Source: Dictyobacter kobayashii | GTDB lineage: Bacteria; Chloroflexota; Ktedonobacteria; Ktedonobacterales; Ktedonobacteraceae | Length of the DNA stretch: 64,000 nucleotides | Assembly: GCF_003967555.1 (NCBI RefSeq) | Contig: NZ_BIFS01000002.1 | Location: 868,001 to 932,000 of the forward strand | Direction of reading: 5' to 3' | Shown: one piece after another, positions 54,226 through 63,348 of the stretch | Layout of the letters: every line of letters starts with the position of its first letter | How positions within the stretch are numbered: position 1 is the stretch's first letter | Made by a program: the position numbers and the translations under genes | Notes under the pieces: model-generated | The model's input: only the letters and a program-made list of their open reading frames with translations | Told to the model about the DNA's origin: nothing | The model's database searches: none

Positions 54226-54537
54226 GACTTTATCTCCTTAGCCCAGGTCTTGCCTATCCACACGCCTAAAACACGCTACATAAAACAAATTCAATGGTTT
54301 TCAGCAGACTTCCTACCAGGCAAACATTAGTCTACACCTCTATTGTAGTCTCAATCCTACTATTTCAGTACCCCATCAGTAACGGAATATTGTTATAGAT
54401 ATATAAACCAGGCGTTTATGGGCCTGTAAGCAAGCCTGGGGAGTGTAGTATAGTGTAGGAAACTACAATTCTTCTTAATTAAGCTTACAAGAAACGGATA
54501 GATAAGACAAATTAAATGACCGGGGACAGAATATATT
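54226..54537. other. Intergenic, nothing recognised
   Basis: 312 AT-rich bases between divergent genes; it must contain both promoters, but I cannot pick clear hexamers. No repeat or gene seen. Confidence 0.4.
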
Positions 54538-55641
54538 ATGCAGAGAGCACGTTTACGCGAGCTTGGGATTAGCATTGGGACTTTACCAACTGGCCAGTAT
54601 AATGCGATTACCGATGTACCAGGAGTTTTAGTTGGTCATGAAACAATTATTTCCGATGAAGAACGCACAGCTCGTACAGGAGTAACAGTAATTGTGCCGC
54701 GCAATGGCGATATTTGGAGCAACCATGCGTTTGCGGGCTTCTTCAATTTCAACGGCTGCGGAGAGATGACGGGTCTGCCCTGGATCGCTGAAGCAGGCGT
54801 GATCCATACCGCGATAGGGATCACCAATACTAATTCTGTAGGCACCGTACGAGATGCGCTATGTGCCTATCCCCTGGAGATGGCCGAAAAATGGCACACG
54901 CCCCCTTCAATCGCAGCTTCGTGGCTTGGTTCACTACCCGTGGTGGCCGAGACCTGGGATGGCTGGCTCAATGATATTGGAGCTTTTCATGTCACCAAAG
55001 AGCATGCCTTTAAGGCATTGGAAAACGCACACAGCGGCTGGGTCGCGGAAGGAAATGTGGGCGGTGGAACGGGAATGATCTGTCATGAATTCAAAGGTGG
55101 CATTGGCACTTCATCCCGAATAGTAGAGTGCCTGGGAGAACAATACACGGTTGGCGTGCTGGTCCAAAGCAATTATGGCAGTCGCGGTTTGCTGCGCGTA
55201 GATGGCGTTCCGGTTGGACGCGAGATCGATTACACAAAAGTAGCCGATCCCTGGGCCACTCCTCCCAAAGGCGGCTCCATTATCGTCATTATAGCCACCG
55301 ATGCGCCACTGCTGCCAATCCAATGCAACCGCCTGGCCAAACGAGCGACAGTCGGCTTATCAAGGGCCGGAGGAGTCGGACACAACGGTAGTGGGGATAT
55401 ATTTCTCGCGTTCTCAACCGGAAATGACGTTCCAATGGGTGCTGAGGCGCCCTTGAACGTGAAAATGCTCCCACATGATCAACTCAATCCATTTTTTGAA
55501 GCGGTCGCCGAAGCAACGGAAGAGTCTATCTTGAATGCGCTCACGGCCGCCGAAACCATGACCGGCTGGCAAGGCCGTACAGTCCATGCATTACCGCTGG
55601 ACGAGTTGCAGCGTATCATGCAGGCATACCGTCCTCAATAG
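54538..55641 (+). CDS. P1 family peptidase (DmpA/BapA-like aminopeptidase)
   Basis: Self-processing Ntn-type aminopeptidase of 367 aa. MQRARLRELGISIGTLPTGQ and NAITDVPGVLVGH open the family; the autocleavage nucleophile is the Ser in FKGGIGTSSRIV near residue 192, preceded by VAEGNVGGGTGM. The C-terminal block SRAGGVGHNGSGDIFLAFST completes the site. DmpA-type enzymes remove N-terminal D/L or beta-amino acids from peptides. The full length and intact nucleophile suggest activity. The ribosome site (CCGGGGACAG) is about 12 bases from the ATG, a little far. Confidence 0.93.
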   Translation: MQRARLRELGISIGTLPTGQYNAITDVPGVLVGHETIISDEERTARTGVTVIVPRNGDIWSNHAFAGFFNFNGCGEMTGLPWIAEAGVIHTAIGITNTNSVGTVRDALCAYPLEMAEKWHTPPSIAASWLGSLPVVAETWDGWLNDIGAFHVTKEHAFKALENAHSGWVAEGNVGGGTGMICHEFKGGIGTSSRIVECLGEQYTVGVLVQSNYGSRGLLRVDGVPVGREIDYTKVADPWATPPKGGSIIVIIATDAPLLPIQCNRLAKRATVGLSRAGGVGHNGSGDIFLAFSTGNDVPMGAEAPLNVKMLPHDQLNPFFEAVAEATEESILNALTAAETMTGWQGRTVHALPLDELQRIMQAYRPQ

Positions 55642-55667
55642 CATGGTAGTCCGCGGAGGCCACTTGA

Positions 55668-56036
55668 TCAAAGTTGCGTTTGTTCAGGAATGCGAGGGTA
55701 ACGCTGAGAGGCGCGATCGATCTCTTGTTGCAAGAAATAGTTCAGGAGGGTACGAATAGTCGCAATGGCGGCAAGTTGTCCAATTTCTGACCATGTGGGG
55801 GCAATAGCGGTACGTAAGATATCGGCGCCAAGCTCAAATTCGAGGGCCAGAGCCAACCAGCGTCCCAGCCGCAAGCGAATATGTTCGGTCTGTGCTTCCT
55901 GAGTGGAGGGTTTGCGGAAAAACAAGAGGGCAGCATGTAAGAATGCCTGTAAAGCTGCAAAGGCGATGATGAGGGCGGCCCCTGCTTCGACGCAGGATGC
56001 GAGGTAGCTGGTTGCAAGCTTGAAAAACTCTTCCAT
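55668..56036 (-). CDS. DUF1622 membrane protein
   Basis: 122-aa small membrane protein of the DUF1622 family. Two hydrophobic helices lie at about 10-40 and 55-75 (LALALEFELGADILRTAIAP with the family's E-L-GADI.R core), followed by QLAAIATIRTLLNYFLQQEI, the hallmark RT.LNYFL.(Q/R)E block. The function of DUF1622 is unknown; many are near ion channels or mscS genes, not the case here. The start is close behind GGGGATGG. It is convergent with the P1 peptidase gene, 26 bases apart. Confidence 0.9.
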   Translation of the reverse strand: MEEFFKLATSYLASCVEAGAALIIAFAALQAFLHAALLFFRKPSTQEAQTEHIRLRLGRWLALALEFELGADILRTAIAPTWSEIGQLAAIATIRTLLNYFLQQEIDRASQRYPRIPEQTQL

Positions 56037-56040
56037 TTAG

Positions 56041-56250
56041 CCATCCCCATGCGTGTTTTTTTGTTTTTCTCTGGTGTCGCCTGACGGCGGCACCAGAGAA
56101 AAAGAGAGTTTGGGGGCACAGCCCCATAGGCCCCCAGTCACAAGGGGTTGTTCACCCCTTGCATCCCCGCTTTCGCCTGCTGTAGCAAATTAAAGGAGAG
56201 AAAGAGGTTAGGAGCACAGCCCCCAGACTCCCCAATCGAGGGCTGCTACC
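56041..56250. repeat. Hairpin-rich GC repeat region
   Basis: Contains TTCTCTGGTGTCGCC pairing with GGCGGCACCAGAGAA (56075-56100), GGGGGCACAGCCCC, and GGGGTTGTTCACCCCTTGC followed by ATCCCCGCTTTC. The last block closely resembles the GGGGCTGCCACCCCTGC/ACCCCGCTTTC core of the 77-bp array at 17.7 kb, so it is a dispersed relative of that unit. No gene. Confidence 0.6.
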
Positions 56251-56317
56251 CGCTTTTCTAGAGACTACTCAGGGAAAACTCTGCCTGGAAGTGGCCAGGT
56301 TCTTGAATTTATTTTGT

Positions 56318-56890
56318 TTAAACCAGGCCGGAATGTGGTGCATTGGCCATGGTGTGGGCTATGGAACGTGTTTGGAAGTAGCGTGCCAGGAACAACACGC
56401 CAAAGACAATGGCATAAATTCCAATCAGCCAGATTACTGTCAGCAGGCCAATTCCAGGTTGGACCGCTATCAAAACACCAAAGATGATGGAGGCAATACC
56501 CGCCAACACCAACCACCAGTCCCTTCCAACATCCGTGTGAGAAGAAAAGGCAGCCATTATTTCAGTGACGCCAGTGATAACCGCCCAGGCAGCGATCACA
56601 TAGAGAAGTGCCAGCGCGGTAAGTCCCGGCCATACAAAGGCGATAATACCAGCCAGAATACTAACGATACCTTCAACGACTAACAATCCCCAGTTGTGAG
56701 CAGTTCTGCCCCGTGCAGCAGAAAAGATACTAGCAACGCCATCTACAATAGCATAGGCACCAAACAGGACGATCAACAGGGCCAATGTCTTACCTGGCCA
56801 ACCAAGGGCCAGAATGCCAAAGAGAATCGCGATGATGCCCCTAAACAACAATGACCAGCGGTAATCACGAAACAATGTTTCCATGATCAT
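56318..56890 (-). CDS. HdeD-like membrane protein (DUF308), copy 2
   Basis: 190-aa protein with six hydrophobic helices in three pairs, each with the HdeD pattern (WSLLFRGIIAILFGILALGW, VEGIVSILAGIIAFVWPG, LAGIASIIFGVLIAVQPG). It is a diverged paralogue of the protein at 12.1 kb. Two in-frame ATG codons, at 56890 and 56884, share the site GAGGAG; the second has the better spacing of ten. Role unknown in this lineage. A purine-rich intergenic region with no gene follows on the 5' side. Confidence 0.9.
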   Translation of the reverse strand: MIMETLFRDYRWSLLFRGIIAILFGILALGWPGKTLALLIVLFGAYAIVDGVASIFSAARGRTAHNWGLLVVEGIVSILAGIIAFVWPGLTALALLYVIAAWAVITGVTEIMAAFSSHTDVGRDWWLVLAGIASIIFGVLIAVQPGIGLLTVIWLIGIYAIVFGVLFLARYFQTRSIAHTMANAPHSGLV

Positions 56891-57301
56891 TCTTCTCCTC
56901 GATTAAATCTCTCTATTAACGATGGGGATTAGCCCTCATTTTTATTCCTTTCTTCCTCGATATATATATCAATATAGGCGAATTGACATCCTCCAAATGT
57001 GGTATTTTTTTGCGAGAACAAAAAAATAGCCCCCCAAAGGGGCAGGAATAGTGGATTTACTACAATAGATATTGTTTACATTAAACGAGCATAATAGCCC
57101 ATATGGGCAGGACTCAGTCACATAAAGAACAGGTTTGTCCAAATTAAGCTCCATGCAGCGTCAATATAATAGAGAACAGATGCAGAATTTTTTACCAGAT
57201 TTATCAACAAGAAACAGAATATTTGATTAGAAGAGCAAATTTACGTTTGAATCAAACAGGATGCCGTAATTGATCAGTCTAAGACATCTGGAGGGACGAC
57301 A
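56891..57301. other. Intergenic, small GC hairpin only
   Basis: 411 bases between divergent genes. A short hairpin GCCCC/GGGGC is at 57030-57044 next to A-runs. I see no gene in it. Confidence 0.4.
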
Positions 57302-57583
57302 ATGAAAGAGACAGCGAGAGGGTTATTGACCCTGGAAGAACAGCCTGAGACATTCACTATCCTGCATAAAGGCGCACGTTGCTATGCTCGGTCTTTGAAA
57401 CAAGCCTTTCATGGCCTCATCCATCCACAGTCAAATGTAGTCATTGAACAGCAGCCAGATGTAGTTCAATATCGCTCCATTGCAAGAACCAGCCTGCTAG
57501 ATCCAGCGCAACAAAAACGCTTGAAAAGTAGAATCTATGTCGTAGACTACTATATAGAGAGACGAGAAGAAGTCAGCAATTAA
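57302..57583 (+). CDS. Small hypothetical protein
   Basis: 93-aa protein with an excellent site (CTGGAGGGACGAC) nine bases before the ATG. It is basic, has no membrane segment or signal, and a mixed helical pattern (FTILHKGARCYARSLKQAFH, then YRSIARTSLLDPAQQKRLKS) ending in a charged YYIERREEVSN. I do not recognise it. Its start and base use look real, but no family or neighbour hint is available. Confidence 0.55.
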   Translation: MKETARGLLTLEEQPETFTILHKGARCYARSLKQAFHGLIHPQSNVVIEQQPDVVQYRSIARTSLLDPAQQKRLKSRIYVVDYYIERREEVSN

Positions 57584-57694
57584 ACTACCTATTTCAAAGC
57601 AGCGGACTGGATGTCTCCCAAAGCCTCCAACAGATCCACTTCCAGGCATCCAGTAGCAGCCAGATAAGCAGTAGCATAGAGATAAGAGCGCAGC

Positions 57695-59476
57695 CTATTT
57701 AACCGTGATTGTCCCATTAGTATTCACATGGATGGTAACCGATTTGAGCGGCCGGGTCGCTGGCCCCTTTAGCACCGCACCCGCATGCTGGGGATCAAAT
57801 TGGGAATGGTGCAAAGGGCAGATCAATTTGTGGGTCTGTGGATCATAATTAACCAGCGCCTGCTGATGGGAACAGGCCCGATCATAAGCCACCAATTGAC
57901 CATCAGGCAGGTGAATCAAAATATCCTCACGATTAGTAACAGGATTCTTAAAAATTTGTGCTGTGTTCTTCGCAGGAACGGTGGTGTGGATAACAGCACC
58001 GCTTGTAGCAGGCAAGGATTGTGGCTTATGTGCCTCTGTCTGACCGGGTACCTGTAGCGTTCCATTCTGGAATAAACGCAACAGGCTAAACCCACCACCC
58101 AACAAGACGCCCGCGGTAATTACGCCATTCACGGCCATTACCACCCGGCGACGCCCCATATCAGGCCGTACATTGGCCTTCGACTGCTCTTTAGCCACCG
58201 CAGTAGCAGCAGGATTGGTGGCGCCGCCTGGCAATGGTGGTGGAGAGCCCAGGGGAGACTGCTCACGGGGTCCAACTGGAGATGTCGCCTGATATACACG
58301 TCGAGCCATGTCAGGGCTCACCATTTCAGCCACAGGGCCACGAGGAGCAGGTCCCAGCGCCAACTCTTTGGGATTGGGAATACTCTGCAACTTAAAGGTA
58401 TTACCAGGAAAAGTAGGGGCCACGCTGGGAACGCGGCTGGATGTAATACCTGCCATAGCCACCACATTTTCGCCATTCTCCCCTGGAGGTAAAGTATCCA
58501 CCAACGCCAGATGGACATTCATTGGCAGAGCAGTACCTGGTGGTTTGGGGGCCGGGCGAGCGGCTTCCTCCATCACGTCTAAAACGCGCTCAAAGGCTGT
58601 AACCAGTTTACCGGGTGACTGCAAGCGGAAGGCCGGATCTCTCTCAAGCGCACGCTGCAAGGCGATATCTAAGGCCGCCGGCACATCTGGAGAGACAGCC
58701 TGGAGAGAAGGGATACGCTCATCCACATGTTTCCGCAGGATAACAAAAGGGTCAGGATCAGAAAAAGGTGGGTGCCCACACAACATCTCGAAAATCAAAA
58801 TACCCAGTGCATAGACATCAGACCGAGCATCAAATGGGCCACCCAGAATAACTTCCGGAGCAATATAGACGGGATTGGTTAATAAAGTACCCGCCACGCT
58901 GAACAAACCAGGATACTGATGAGCCACCTGGCCAATGCCGCGCATCTCTAACATATGTGCCAGGCCAAAACCAGCCACCATCACACTATAGATGCCATCA
59001 GGTCCACCCTGCCGTACCAGAAGAACATTTGAGGATTTAAGCGTACCGTGAATAACATGATTATTATGAGCATAATCTAATGCATCAGCGATCTGACGCA
59101 ACAAGGCCAGCATCAAATCAGGAGCGCAACGCTGCTGTCGCTTCAAAAACGAAGCTACAGTCTCACCCTCAATCAGTGGAGTCACCAGGTAAGGATAGCC
59201 ATATTGTTCACCAAAGGCATATGTAGGTACGATATAAGGATGTTGCAAACGGCACAAGGCAGCGGCCTGCTGGTTAAAGCGCGTCATAAAGCGTTCCCGA
59301 GCCGCCCCTTTACAATCCTCAGGCAACAAAAAAAACCGTCAACATCACTTCCCGCGGCTCACTACCTTGCCATTGACAGAATACGCGTCAGCGCGCTCAC
59401 CCTGACCAATGAGCTTGTGTGTCAGGTGATAATCACCTAATTTTTTACCGACAAGGTCCTCCACGGGTACGAGCAT
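57695..59476 (-). pseudogene. Pseudokinase-Rieske fusion, N-terminus frameshifted
   Basis: Membrane protein of about 590 aa: kinase-like domain, Pro-rich linker, one membrane helix (VMAVNGVITAGVLLGGGFSL) and a C-terminal Rieske domain (ACSHQQAL..., CPLHHSQFD, two Cys and two His). The kinase fold is clear, but HRDLK is HGTLKSSN and DFG is GFGLAH, so both catalytic Asp are gone; in the corrected N-lobe VALK reads VMLTVF, so the Lys is gone too. From ATG 59476 (AAGGGGGAT upstream) the frame breaks twice: near 59370-59377 (one base) and at the 8-A run 59328-59335. The rest, from 59329, is open. Substitutions are in-frame, so they are not due to the indels. Confidence 0.85.
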
Positions 59477-59888
59477 TTCATCCCCCTTGATATCTGCCAT
59501 CCAATGATCCAGGAAACCCGATCATCAGATAAAGTGTATATACAGTACACATGTAGCGTCAATAGAATCGAGACACCAATAGGACTTGTGGATAATGGTG
59601 ATGCCTGATATATCAATATATTCCAATCCAAAACGCACGCTGCTACGGTCCTCCTTTTATACCAATCAAGTTGTAGTTTTGGGCTACGCAACATAACGTT
59701 CTCGAAGTTTTCAAGTGCATTGCGCTATACTACCCCTACGTGTTGCCTGAAGCCGCAGTCAACAAAAACTCAAAGCATGCTCTTAAAAGCAATCTTAAAC
59801 GCGCCGCTTGAGCGCGGCTAGCGCTGCTGCCCCTACCCTTATAAAGCGGCAAAAAAACGTATATAAGAAATACACCTGGAGATAGACG
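59477..59888. other. Intergenic, possible promoter of signal peptidase gene
   Basis: 412 bases between divergent genes. TATACT at 59726-59731 could be a -10 element; no matching -35 is clear. No gene seen. Confidence 0.35.
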
Positions 59889-60437
59889 TTGAAACGATCG
59901 CATTTTACACGCGAAATCATAGAATTGATAGCAATTACCCTGCTGCTATTCATAGTGATCCGCTTCATAATCCATGGTTATCATATGCAAAGCACCAGCA
60001 TGCAACCAGAGATTAGTAGTGACGCATATATCATGGTAAATCGAACCTCCTACATGTTCGGAGGGCCTCAGCGCGGAGATGCGGTTGTCGTCCACTATCC
60101 ACCCAATCCCAATATCGACGTCATGGCTCGCATCGTCGGATTGCCTGGCGACGTTATAAAAACCGATAGCACTCATCTCACAATCAATGGCGTAGTACTT
60201 CAGGAACCATATGTGCAAAAAGCCTTTAATCCTGAGGCGCGCGAATGGAAAGTACCGGCCAATTCTTACTTTGTGTTGAATGACAATCGTCCAATGACAG
60301 ACGACTCACGCAGCTGGGGAACAGTAAGCAGCGACATGGTGGTAGGCAAAGCGGTAATAGTTTTCTGGCCCGTCAACGCATGGAAAATCATTAATAATTA
60401 TCCATCTGTCTTTAGCCAGGTCAAGGATAATCATTAA
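59889..60437 (+). CDS. Signal peptidase I family protein lacking the catalytic lysine
   Basis: 182-aa type I signal peptidase-like protein, TTG start at 59889 with GGAGA upstream. One N-terminal membrane helix (10-29), then the catalytic Ser37 in TSMQPE, the block RGDAVVVHYPPNPN and ARIVGLPGDVI, ending NDNRPMTDDSRSWG as in SipS. In active bacterial enzymes the general base is the Lys just before Arg in KRxxGLPGD; here that residue is Ala80 (ATG GCT CGC), so the Ser/Lys dyad is incomplete. The rest of the fold is intact. It may be inactive, or a different residue may act. The window does not show the genome's other copies. Confidence 0.88.
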   Translation: MKRSHFTREIIELIAITLLLFIVIRFIIHGYHMQSTSMQPEISSDAYIMVNRTSYMFGGPQRGDAVVVHYPPNPNIDVMARIVGLPGDVIKTDSTHLTINGVVLQEPYVQKAFNPEAREWKVPANSYFVLNDNRPMTDDSRSWGTVSSDMVVGKAVIVFWPVNAWKIINNYPSVFSQVKDNH

Positions 60438-60710
60438 ACATAGGAAAAGGACCGCCCGCCCGAGCAATTACGAAAAGTTAAGAAAATCTCCAGTGATTTC
60501 TCGCTGGCTATAGAATTACATAAGTTTGCACATTGCATTCCGGCTTTCCTCACGTTATGATATGGAATGTATCATACCAGGCAGCATTCGAGAACCGCGA
60601 CCACAAGACCAAAAGGGACAGGCTAAAGATCATCCTTTTGAGGCTGCTGCTAGCAACCGATAGCGCATCAGGTATGCTATAAATGCTTTTGAGATATACA
60701 AGGAAGTCGT

Positions 60711-61782
60711 ATGCAGTTACCACCTCGATCTGTCCCTGCGCAAACAGGGCTCGAACGTTTTCTCGCCGCCTGTCAACGGCAAACAACGGACGCGACACCA
60801 GTCTGGTTTATGCGCCAGGCGGGACATTGTCTGACTGAATATCGCACATTGCGAGAATCCTATGATATTTTAACTATCGCCCGTACTCCTGAACTTTGCT
60901 CGCGGGTATCGCTAATGCCTGTGTCCCAATACGGAGTCGATGCAGCGGTAATGTATACAGAATATCCTTCCCTTTGCCGGCATGGGCCTGCAAACCGAGC
61001 TTGATCCAGCACGTGGGCCTATCGTAAGCAATCCAGTTCGCACGCTGCAAGATGTTACCGCACTGCGCGTTCAAGCAGCCGACGAGGCGACACCATTTGT
61101 CATGGAAGCGATACGGATGGTCAAAAAGGAGTTAAGCCAGCAGCAGGCCGTGATAGCTATTGCCGGCGGCCCCTTTACGCTGGCACTCTACATGATCGAA
61201 GGGATACCCACGCGTGAGTACAGTACGGCAAAAGCGCTGATGTACCAACACCCCGACATCTGGCATGCCTTGATGAATAAAATAACAGATGTCCTGATCA
61301 GCTATGTACAGGCAGAGACCCGGGCTGGCGCAGATGCCATTCAACTTTTTGATAGCAATGTAGGCATACTGGGACCAGGAGCATACACACACTTTGTCCA
61401 ACCCTACTCACAACGCGTTCTGGCAGCAATCAAGCAAGCTGGAGCACAGAGTATTCATTTCGGTACGGCCAATGCCAGCCTGCTAACGGCCATGGCTGAA
61501 GCGGGCGGCGATGTACTGGGGGTAGATTGGCGCGTAGATATCGATCAAGCGTGGCAACAGATTGGCTTCGAGCACGGCATAATGGGGAATCTAGATCCAA
61601 CGCTCCTACTTGCCCCCTGGGAAACAGTGGTCGAGGGTACAGAAAATGTGCTCAACAGGATTCAGCGCCGGCCAGGCCATATCTTTAACCTGGGGCACGC
61701 AATTCATCCCGCCACCAATCCTGACCATTTGCGCCGGCTCGTCGATATGGTACACAGCTATAACGGCCATGCAGCTAACTAA
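60711..61782 (+). pseudogene. Uroporphyrinogen decarboxylase-like, copy 1, one frameshift
   Basis: UroD-family protein of about 356 aa read in two frames. PVWFMRQAGHCLTEYR is the substrate-Arg signature, but the second Arg (GRY in UroD) is His39, so a carboxylate contact is lost. The frames meet near 60960: dropping one A from GAATATCC gives MYTDILPFAGMGL, with the catalytic Asp restored. The second frame continues MGLQTELDPARGPIV to RPGHIFNLGHAIHP with the late HIFNLGH motif. It lies 117 bases before a second UroD gene on the same strand, probably one transcript. The His change is in-frame and so not explained by the indel. Confidence 0.85.
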
Positions 61783-61898
61783 AAATCCCAGAGAGGGTAC
61801 AGATTGTCTGGTTCAGGCATCTTACCATAGAGATCAACACGCACATCACAGCAATAATATATTAAACAGAGCGAATTGGAGATAAGTAGAGCAGCACT

Positions 61899-62983
61899 AT
61901 GAATGTAACACCATCAACGGCACCGACATCGCCAACCACGACAATCCAGAGCCGCTTCTTACGCGCCTGCCACCGCCTGCCCGTGGATGCAACCCCGGTC
62001 TGGCTCATGCGCCAGGCTGGCCGCTATATGGAAGAGTACCGCGCCCTACGTGCCCAACATCCAATACTGGAGATAATCAAGCAGCCTGAGCTGGCTGCGG
62101 AAGTCACCATGCAACCTATCCGTGCATTCAATCTGGATGCCGCCATTATTTTTGCCGATATCCTTCCCCCCACTAGAAGGCATGGGACTTAACCTGGAGT
62201 TTATGAAGGGCGAGGGACCGGTCATTCATAATCCTATTCGTACCCGTGCGGATGTTGAAGCCTTGAGCATTCCAAATCCGACTGAGAGCCTGTGGTTCAC
62301 ACTAGAGGCCATTAAACAGGCCCGTCAGCAGCTTGATGCTCGTGGTATCCCCTTGATCGGCTTTAGTGGCGCCCCGTTCACCCTGGCCTCATACGCTATC
62401 GAGGGAGGCAGCAGCAAAGCCTATCTACATACCAAGGGCCTGATGATGAGCGATGCTCCCACCTGGCATCTCTTAATGGAGAAGTTGAGTGAGCTCATTG
62501 GTAGATATCTACTAGCACAGGCACAGGCAGGGGCACAGGCATTACAATTCTTTGATAGCTGGGTTGGTGCTCTCAGCCCCGCCGATTACCGTGAATATAT
62601 TCTGCCACATAGCCGCCATGCCATCTCAATCGCCAAACAGGCGAACGTCCCCATTATCCATTTTGGCACCAACACCAGTGGCATGCTCGACCTCATTCAG
62701 GAAGCAGGCGGAGATGTAATCGGTGTCGACTGGCATATTAGACCTCGACAAGGCCTGGAATGGCCTCAAAGCAGAGTCAGCCGTCCAGGGTAATCTGGAC
62801 CCCGTTACACTACTGGCCCCATGGGCTGAGATTGAGAAACGAACCAGAGAGATTCTAGAGCGTGTCAAAGGGCGACCGGGGCACATCTTCAATCTCGGAC
62901 ATGGCATTTTACCGGGCACCCCGGTCGAAAATGTCCAGCGCCTGGTAGACTTCGTGCACGAATATACAGCCAGCCAGGTCTAA
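61899..62983 (+). pseudogene. hemE: Uroporphyrinogen decarboxylase, copy 2, two frameshifts
   Basis: Heme-pathway enzyme removing four acetate carboxyls from uroporphyrinogen III (about 360 aa when joined). PVWLMRQAGRYMEEYR has both Arg (38, 42), IIFADILPP the catalytic Asp, then EGMGLNLEFMKGEGPVI, FFDSWVGALSPADY and RPGHIFNLGHGILP. Two breaks: the C run 62166-62171 is six where five gives LPPLEGMG, and near 62737-62744 one A too many (ATTAGACC for ATTGACC) gives HIDLDKAWNG. Apart from these all family residues are in place, so this copy is the likely functional hemE if the calls are wrong. The ribosome site is weak. Confidence 0.88.
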
Positions 62984-63123
62984 TATGAGTCATCCCTAAC
63001 TTTTGAAAAAGTTCCCAAACCTGGGGGTGCAGGGACCTCCTGCACCTCCCGCATTGGGAGCGCGAAACCCGTTTTTCGGATTTTTGAAAAATCCGGGAAG
63101 ACTCATAGTCCAATATTATGACC

Positions 63124-63175
63124 AAAAGCCACAAAACTATGTATTCTTCAAGGAATACATAGTTTTGTGGCTTTT
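63124..63175. terminator. Long terminator hairpin after the UroD pair
   Basis: Perfect 23-base arms starting AAAAGCCACAAAACTATG (63124-63146 and 63153-63175), loop TTCAAG, with A/T-rich ends. Between the hemE stop and it are GC hairpins (GGGGGTGCAGGGACCTCCTG, and TTTTTCGGATTTTTGAAAAA at 63072-63091). Confidence 0.8.
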
Positions 63176-63348
63176 GATGTGTGCATCTGGCATTAATATT
63201 GTTCAGATTTGAATACTATTTTTATAAGATAAGCAAAAGTTTAAAAGCTTCAAGAAATACTTGTTGTTGTCAGATTATTGTTTTGGTATATTGTGATGTA
63301 TGATATGAGCAAGAAAGAGATTCTATCTCGTACAAGGAGATGGTAAAA

